Below, piece by piece: positions 1 to 4,414 of a DNA stretch of 6,985 nt; the first letter of the stretch is position 1; every line of letters begins with the position of its first letter. This DNA comes from an uncultured Campylobacter sp. (lineage in GTDB: Bacteria > Campylobacterota > Campylobacteria > Campylobacterales > Campylobacteraceae). Made by a program: the position numbers and the translations under genes. The notes below the pieces were generated by a model. The model had not been told where the DNA came from. It did not search any database and saw nothing but the letters and a program-made list of their open reading frames with translations. The DNA is taken from the NCBI GenBank assembly GCA_937875715.1, contig CALEHZ010000158.1, forward strand, positions 1-6,985, given 5' to 3'.

Positions 1-1
1 T

Positions 2-27
2 CAAAACTGAATTTTATAAAAGTTTTG
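2..27. repeat. Repeat copy inside a 7-bp inverted repeat
   Basis: CAAAACT (2-8) and AGTTTTG (21-27) are perfect inverted arms around GAATTTTATAAA. The segment 8-21 (TGAATTTTATAAAA) is a left-hand copy of the window's 18-bp palindrome with its last bases changed. The 15-mer AAAACTGAATTTTAT (3-17) recurs at 6947-6961 and 6963-6977. Confidence 0.75.
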
Positions 28-34
28 CTATAAT
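23..34 (+). promoter_or_regulatory. Extended -10 promoter for the der operon
   Basis: TTTTGCTATAAT contains a perfect -10 TATAAT (29-34) with the extended TG (26-27) and a T-rich run before it. This matches the Campylobacter sigma70 style, in which the -35 box is weak or absent. It would start transcription near position 41, about 20 nt before the der ATG, giving a very short leader. The upstream flank is a copy of the TGAATTTTATAAAA repeat. Confidence 0.75.
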
Positions 35-47
35 CAGCGGTTTTATT

Positions 48-51
48 AGGG
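48..51 (+). promoter_or_regulatory. der ribosome binding site
   Basis: AGGG lies 8 nt before ATG 60 and has no useful spacing to the GTG at 51, which it overlaps. It therefore decides the start at 60. The bases between it and the ATG are a TGAATTTT repeat copy. Confidence 0.7.
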
Positions 52-62
52 TGAATTTTATG
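52..62 (+). repeat. TGAATTTTATG variant at the der start codon
   Basis: TGAATTTTATGAAAA (52-66) is identical to the intergenic copy at 6952-6966, and its first 14 bases match 2991-3004. The ATG inside it is the der start codon, and the following AAAAAA encodes Lys-Lys. Confidence 0.65.
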
Positions 63-1520
63 AAAAAAGTTATTTTATTAGGGCGTCCAAATGTGGGTAA
101 ATCTAGTCTTTTTAATCGCTTAGCAAGTGCGAGAATTGCGATAACTAGCGAGGTGGCTGGAACTACAAGGGATGTAAATAAAACTGAGATTTTAATTGAT
201 GATAGAGAGTGCGAGCTGATTGACAGCGGCGGTCTTTATGAGAGCTCTGAGCTCTTTCGTGCGGTTCAAAAAAGGTCACTTGAAGAGGCTAATAATGCTG
301 ATATAATCGTCTTTATGGTAGAAGCAAAGCTTTATGCTGATGAGATTGATAAAAAGATTTTTCATAGCATAAACCGCTTAAAAAAGCCGCTTGCTTTGGT
401 GGTAAATAAAGTAGATGGAAAGCGTGATAGTGAGCGTGCGAAGGATTTTATAAGCTTTGGGGCTAAGGATATTTTTGAAATTTCAGTTTCGCATAATTCT
501 GGGCTTGATGAGCTAAGAGCGTGGATATATAAGCATTTGGACGCTACGCAGATTGTAAATGACGATGATTGTAGCATTGAAGAGTTTTTAGAAAATTATG
601 ATGAAAATGCTGAATTTTCTGAAAATTCTGAGATTTTAGAAAATTCAGAAAATTCAGAAGATTCAAAGTTTGAGAGCAAGATTGATTATGAAAACAAGCC
701 TATAAAAGTAGGAATTATAGGGCGTGTAAATGTCGGTAAAAGCTCACTTCTAAACGCTCTTGTAGGGCAAAATCGCTCGGTGGTAAGCGAAGTGGCTGGA
801 ACTACCATTGATCCAGTAAATGAGAGCATTGAAGTAGAATTCCAAGGCAAGCAAAGGCAAATTGAGTTTATTGACACAGCTGGAATTCGCCGTCGTGGCA
901 AGATAGAAGGCATAGAAAAATACGCGCTAAACCGCACGCAAAAAATGCTAGAAAATGCTGATATTGCCGTGCTTGTGCTTGATAGCTCTGAGGGCATAAA
1001 TGAACTTGATGAAAGAATTGCAGGTCTAGCAGGAAAGTTTGAACTAGGCGTGATAATCGTGCTAAATAAGTGGGATTTAAAGGGCGGTGATGATAAAGAA
1101 TTTGATAGGATGAGCCGTGAAATTAGGGATAGATTTAAGTTTTTGGCTTATGCGCCGATTATCTCGCTCTCAGCAATGAGTAAAAAGCGTGTGGATAAGC
1201 TAAAAAACATCATTTGCGAAGTGTATAAAAACTACACTTGTAAAATTCCTACTTCAAGGCTAAATGAAGTAATTAGCGAGGCGACAAAAGCTCATCCAGT
1301 GCCACGAGAACACGGCAGAGCTGTGCGAATATACTATGCTGCTCAGTTTGGCACGGCAGCGCCAAAAATCGCTCTTGTGATGAATAAGCCAAAGTGCTTA
1401 CATTTTAGCTATTTGCGCTATTTACAAAATCAGCTTAGAGAGAGCTTTGAGCTAAGTGGAACGCCTGTGGTTTTAATCCCTCGTGGGCGCGGCAAAAGCA
1501 AGGAAGAAGAAAATGAATAA
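60..1520 (+). CDS. der: Ribosome-assembly GTPase Der (EngA)
   Basis: Tandem-domain GTPase that binds the 50S precursor and is needed for late large-subunit maturation in the cytoplasm (family knowledge). Numbered from the ATG at 60 (486 aa): G domain 1 has G1 GRPNVGKSS (8-16), G2 AGTTRD (33-38), G3 DSGG (55-58) and G4 NKVD (116-119). G domain 2 has GRVNVGKSS (221-229), DTAGIRRRG (272-280) and NKWD (336-339). A KH-like domain fills the last ~100 residues. The linker (~165-215) is acidic and carries six E-x-S type tripeptides coded by a 9-bp tandem repeat. An in-frame GTG at 51 would add MNF, but AGGG at 48-51 is a well-placed Shine-Dalgarno for ATG 60, so ATG 60 is chosen. First gene of an overlapping der-aroK-trpS block, with a promoter just upstream. 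Two oddities are the long repetitive linker and a G3 of DSGG where DTGG is commoner. Confidence 0.96.
   Translation: MKKVILLGRPNVGKSSLFNRLASARIAITSEVAGTTRDVNKTEILIDDRECELIDSGGLYESSELFRAVQKRSLEEANNADIIVFMVEAKLYADEIDKKIFHSINRLKKPLALVVNKVDGKRDSERAKDFISFGAKDIFEISVSHNSGLDELRAWIYKHLDATQIVNDDDCSIEEFLENYDENAEFSENSEILENSENSEDSKFESKIDYENKPIKVGIIGRVNVGKSSLLNALVGQNRSVVSEVAGTTIDPVNESIEVEFQGKQRQIEFIDTAGIRRRGKIEGIEKYALNRTQKMLENADIAVLVLDSSEGINELDERIAGLAGKFELGVIIVLNKWDLKGGDDKEFDRMSREIRDRFKFLAYAPIISLSAMSKKRVDKLKNIICEVYKNYTCKIPTSRLNEVISEATKAHPVPREHGRAVRIYYAAQFGTAAPKIALVMNKPKCLHFSYLRYLQNQLRESFELSGTPVVLIPRGRGKSKEEENE
612..665 (+). repeat. 9-bp tandem repeat in the Der linker
   Basis: Six in-frame 9-bp units: GAATTTTCT, GAAAATTCT, GAGATTTTA, GAAAATTCA, GAAAATTCA, GAAGATTCA. 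They encode EFS ENS EIL ENS ENS EDS (Der residues 185-202), an acidic flexible spacer between the two GTPase domains. Unit length is a multiple of three, so gain or loss keeps the frame. The first two units also form a near-palindrome (611-629) resembling the intergenic repeat. Confidence 0.85.
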
Positions 1521-2028
1521 TGTGGTTTTAATAGGCTTTATGGGCGTGGGCAAAGGCTCGGTGGCAAGGGAGCTAAGTAAGCTTACAGGGCATTTTGCTA
1601 TTGATGGCGATGATATGATAGAAAGCCTTTTTAACAAAAAAATTGCTAAGATTTTTGAAAGTGAGGGCGAAGCGGCTTTTAGGGCGGCTGAGAAAAATCT
1701 AGCTAAGTTTTTAGAAAAAAATGTTAGCAATGCGATTATTTCAACAGGTGGGGGCTTTTATAAGCAAAGAAATCTTAAAAAAATTGGCACGATAATCTAT
1801 CTAAGACTTAGTTTTGAGAAAATTCTAAAACGCATTGAAACTGCGCCAAATGCTGCTAAAAAAATGGCAAAAAGACCGCTTTTAGCTGATTTAGAAAAAG
1901 CAAAGGCGCTACACAAAGAGCGTGATAAAGAGTATTTGAAAAAAGCTGATATCGTAATAGAGCGTGGTAAGAAAAGCGATAAAAGCGTGGCAAAAGAGAT
2001 AGTAAAAATTTTAAAGGCAAAAAAATGA
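1513..2028 (+). CDS. aroK: Shikimate kinase
   Basis: Phosphorylates shikimate at the 3-OH with ATP, the fifth step of the chorismate pathway, feeding Trp, Phe, Tyr and folate synthesis (family knowledge). The 171-aa length is normal. Visible sites: P-loop GFMGVGKGS (8-16), shikimate-binding D31/D33 in IDGDDMIE, R57 in the FR motif, the GGG loop at 79-81, lid arginine R121 in KRPLL, and R137 in the ER...Y motif. The residue after the P-loop lysine is Gly, with Ser next, which resembles adenylate kinase (GKGT) more than the usual shikimate kinase GKS/GKT. The start at 1513 is chosen because protein similarity begins at MNNVVLIGFMG and AAGGA lies at 1500-1504. An upstream in-frame ATG at 1483 would only add a basic tail read from within der. 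It overlaps der by 8 nt and trpS by 4 nt, so it is probably co-transcribed and translationally coupled. Confidence 0.95.
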   Translation: MNNVVLIGFMGVGKGSVARELSKLTGHFAIDGDDMIESLFNKKIAKIFESEGEAAFRAAEKNLAKFLEKNVSNAIISTGGGFYKQRNLKKIGTIIYLRLSFEKILKRIETAPNAAKKMAKRPLLADLEKAKALHKERDKEYLKKADIVIERGKKSDKSVAKEIVKILKAKK

Positions 2029-2993
2029 GAGTGCTAACAGGGCTTCAACCAAGCGGTAAGCTACATTTGGGCAATTATTTTGCTAGTATTGCGCCTATGA
2101 TAGAACTACAAAACAAAGGCGATGATGAAATGCTAATTTTTATAGCAAATTATCATGCAATGACTAGCGCAAATAAAGGCGAGGCTTTAAAAAATTCAAG
2201 CTTTGAGGCGGCATGTGCGTTTTTAGCACTTGGCGTAGATCCTAATAAAAGCATTTTTTGGCTACAAAGCGACGTAAAAGAAGTGCTAGAACTTTACTGG
2301 ATTTTAAGCGCAGTTACGCCGATGGGGCTACTTGAAAGGGCTCATGCGTATAAAGATAAGGTAGCAAAGGGCATTGATGCAAATCATGCTTTGTTTAGCT
2401 ATCCAGTTTTAATGGCAGCTGACATTTTGCTTTACGGCGCAAATGTCGTGCCTGTGGGCAAAGACCAGATCCAGCATGTAGAAATCGCGCGTGATTTGGC
2501 GCTGAAATTTAACAATAACTTTGGCGAAGTTTTAACCCTGCCTGAGGCAAAAGTAGCTGAAAATGTCGCAGTCGTGCCTGGCACAGATGGGGCAAAAATG
2601 AGTAAAAGCTATAAAAATACCATTGATATTTTTGGCTCAGCAAAAGAGCTAAAAAAGCAGTGTAGTTCTATCGTAAGCGATAGCACGCCGCTTGAAGCAC
2701 CAAAAGAGTGGCGGGATTGTAATATTTATAATATCGCAAAGCTTTTTTTAGATGATGCTGGGCAAAAGGCGCTTCAAACACGCTACGAGCGTGGTGGCGA
2801 AGGGCATGGACATTTTAAAATGTATTTAAATGAGCTTGTGCTTGAATTTTTTAAAGAAGCTAGGGAAAAATACGAGTATTACATCACTCACGAAGATGAA
2901 GTGCGAGAAATTCTAGATTTTGGCGCAAAAAAAGCGCAAAAAATCGCCAGTGAGAAAATGGGGAAAATTAGAGCTTTGGCTGGAATTTTTTGA
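2025..2993 (+). CDS. trpS: Tryptophanyl-tRNA synthetase
   Basis: Class I aminoacyl-tRNA synthetase that activates Trp with ATP and charges tRNA-Trp; the bacterial enzyme is a homodimer (family knowledge). The 322-aa length fits bacterial TrpRS. The N-terminus TGLQPSGKLHLGNY carries the HIGH-type signature HLGN (14-17). The GKDQ segment (145-148) follows PVLMAADILLY, and the KMSKS loop is intact at 191-195. The ATG overlaps the aroK stop as ATGA, with AAAGG at 2013-2017, which indicates translational coupling. Having aroK upstream places a step leading to Trp beside the enzyme that uses Trp, although the order may simply be historical. The stop codon TGA at 2991-2993 is the first three bases of a TGAATTTTAT repeat, and the preceding codons (GGAATTTTT) look like a degenerate copy of the same motif. 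Confidence 0.97.
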   Translation: MRVLTGLQPSGKLHLGNYFASIAPMIELQNKGDDEMLIFIANYHAMTSANKGEALKNSSFEAACAFLALGVDPNKSIFWLQSDVKEVLELYWILSAVTPMGLLERAHAYKDKVAKGIDANHALFSYPVLMAADILLYGANVVPVGKDQIQHVEIARDLALKFNNNFGEVLTLPEAKVAENVAVVPGTDGAKMSKSYKNTIDIFGSAKELKKQCSSIVSDSTPLEAPKEWRDCNIYNIAKLFLDDAGQKALQTRYERGGEGHGHFKMYLNELVLEFFKEAREKYEYYITHEDEVREILDFGAKKAQKIASEKMGKIRALAGIF

Positions 2994-3085
2994 ATTTTAT
3001 GAAAGTGAATTTTATAAAATTCAAAAAATTCTAAAAAATTCAGCCTGAATTTTATAAAATTCACAATTGAATTTTATAAAATTCA
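2983..3085. repeat. Palindromic repeat array between trpS and serS
   Basis: Three intact copies of the perfect palindrome TGAATTTTATAAAATTCA lie at 3006-3023, 3046-3063 and 3068-3085; the last two are separated by only CAAT. A half copy TGAATTTTAT (2991-3000) supplies the trpS stop codon, with a degenerate GAATTTTTT just before it inside trpS. Half copies of the other arm occur at 3025-3031 and 3035-3042. AAAATTCA (3035-3042), GCC and TGAATTTT (3046-3053) could also fold as an 8-bp AT-rich hairpin. There is no GC-rich stem plus U-tract, so I do not call a terminator. Nothing else is seen in this gap apart from the serS ribosome site. Confidence 0.93.
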
Positions 3086-3092
3086 TAAAAAA

Positions 3093-3098
3093 AAGGAG
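3093..3098 (+). promoter_or_regulatory. serS ribosome binding site
   Basis: AAGGAG, the strongest Shine-Dalgarno in the window, lies five bases before the serS ATG. It begins 8 bases after the end of the last intact palindrome (3085), so the repeat array stops just short of the translation signals. Confidence 0.8.
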
Positions 3099-3103
3099 AA
3101 AAA

Positions 3104-4354
3104 ATGATAAATTTAAGACTAATTGAGACAAACTTTGATCTTTTTAACGCTAAATTAAAAGCAAAAAAAGTAGGCGATGATGTGCTAAAAAACTTGCTTG
3201 ATGCTTATAAAGAAAATAAAAAAATCAAGCTTGAAATAGAAGAGCTTCAAAGCATTCAAAACGCAAAAAGCAAAGAAGTTGGAATCCTAATGAAATCTGG
3301 CGATAAAGACGCCGCAAATGCTATAAAAGCCGAGCTTGATAGCAATAAAGAAAAAATTTCTGCTTTAAATGAAAAGCTTAGTGCTAGCGAAGAAAAATTA
3401 GACTCAATCGCAGCGGCTGTGCCAAATATCATTGATGATGATGTGCCTTTGGGCGCTGATGAAGATGAAAATGTGGAGCTTAAAAAGGTGCTAGAACCAC
3501 CACATTTTGATTTTGAGCCTTTGGAGCACTGGGCAATCGCAGAAAAAAACGGCTGGATAAACTTTGAGAGTGGCGCAAAGCTAAGTGGCTCACGCTTTTC
3601 TGTGCTAAGAGGGCAGGGCGCAAAACTAGCAAGAGCGCTAGTTAATTATATGATTGATTTTAATGAAAACCGCGGCTTTGAGCTAGTAAATGTGCCGTAT
3701 TTGGTGAGTTCTAATACGCTTTTTGGCACAGGGCAGTTGCCAAAATTCGCCGATGATTTGTATAAAGTGGGTGATGAAGATCTCTATCTCATCCCTACAA
3801 GCGAAGTGCCTGTAACAAATCTATATAATGATGAAATAATCGCTGAAAATGAACTTCCTATAAAAATGACTTGCTATTCTGCTTGTTTTCGCAAAGAAGC
3901 AGGCTCTGCTGGCAAAGATACTAGGGGCATGATTCGCCAACATCAGTTTGAAAAAGTAGAGCTTGTGTGTATCACAAAACCTGATGAAAGCGATAAGGTC
4001 TTTGATGAAATGGTGGCTTGCGCTAGTGATTTGCTAAGTTCTTTGGGCTTAGCACATCGTCATATGATGCTTTGTAGCGGCGACCTTGGATTTAGCGCAG
4101 CAAAGACGATTGACCTTGAAGTTTGGTTAGCAGGGCAAAATAGATATAGAGAAATCAGCTCAGTCTCAAATACAAGGGATTTTCAAGCAAGAAGAGCAAA
4201 AATTCGCTTTAAAGATGGCAAGAAAAACACGCTTTGCCACACGCTAAATGGATCAAGCCTAGCAGTAGGTAGAACGCTAATAGCGATAATGGAAAATTAT
4301 CAGCAAATTGATGGAAGCATAAAAATTCCAGCTGTTTTAGAAAAATATATGTAA
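3104..4354 (+). CDS. serS: Seryl-tRNA synthetase
   Basis: Class II synthetase that charges tRNA-Ser and also tRNA-Sec where present (family knowledge). The 416 aa match the family. Residues ~25-105 form the charged antiparallel coiled-coil arm that grips the long variable arm of tRNA-Ser. The catalytic core shows the serine-binding TSE (232-234), motif 2 beginning FRKEAG (262-267) and running through [11 protein letters not shown], and motif 3 NGSSLAVGR (382-390) with its invariant Arg. The start is set by a strong AAGGAG at 3093-3098, five bases before the ATG. The gene sits after a 110-bp repeat-filled gap from trpS, so it may have its own promoter, though no clean one is visible. The final codons TAT ATG TAA begin a 12-bp tandem array that repeats the stop codon in frame several times. 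Confidence 0.97.
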   Translation: MINLRLIETNFDLFNAKLKAKKVGDDVLKNLLDAYKENKKIKLEIEELQSIQNAKSKEVGILMKSGDKDAANAIKAELDSNKEKISALNEKLSASEEKLDSIAAAVPNIIDDDVPLGADEDENVELKKVLEPPHFDFEPLEHWAIAEKNGWINFESGAKLSGSRFSVLRGQGAKLARALVNYMIDFNENRGFELVNVPYLVSSNTLFGTGQLPKFADDLYKVGDEDLYLIPTSEVPVTNLYNDEIIAENELPIKMTCYSACFRKEAGSAGKDTRGMIRQHQFEKVELVCITKPDESDKVFDEMVACASDLLSSLGLAHRHMMLCSGDLGFSAAKTIDLEVWLAGQNRYREISSVSNTRDFQARRAKIRFKDGKKNTLCHTLNGSSLAVGRTLIAIMENYQQIDGSIKIPAVLEKYM

Positions 4355-4405
4355 AGGTATATGTAAAAATATATGTAAAATCATATGTAAAAAAATACAT
4401 AAAGA
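4346..4405 (+). repeat. 12-bp tandem repeat duplicating the serS stop codon
   Basis: The units are TATATGTAAAGG, TATATGTAAAAA, TATATGTAAAAT, CATATGTAAAAA and a degenerate AATACATAAAGA; the last is offset by reading AATACATAA in the same phase. TAA recurs in the serS frame at 4352, 4364, 4376, 4388 and 4400, exactly every 12 nt, and again at 4412. TATGTA (4384-4389) and TACATA (4396-4401) are also inverted arms around six A. The array fills most of the serS-pflB gap, and no promoter is recognisable in it. Confidence 0.85.
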
Positions 4406-4414
4406 GCAAAATAA

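Noticed and set aside
51..59. GTG 51 as the der start
   Set aside because: It overlaps the AGGG ribosome site and would add MNF before the conserved MKKVILLGRPNVGKS start; ATG 60 is properly spaced.
362..997. Minus-strand reading frames opposite der
   Set aside because: Serine- and phenylalanine-rich shadows of the coding strand, without conserved motifs or ribosome sites.
1483..1512. Upstream ATG 1483 as the aroK start
   Set aside because: It would add ten basic residues read out of frame through the end of der, while AAGGA at 1500-1504 is spaced for ATG 1513.
3006..3085. CRISPR-like array of palindromic repeats
   Set aside because: Repeats are only 18 bp, spacers vary from 4 nt to over 20 nt and are AT-rich fragments of the same motif, and no cas gene is nearby.
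2991..3085. Intrinsic terminator after trpS
   Set aside because: Stems would be almost pure A-T with no GC-rich core and no U-tract following a stem; multiple alternative pairings make a defined hairpin unlikely.
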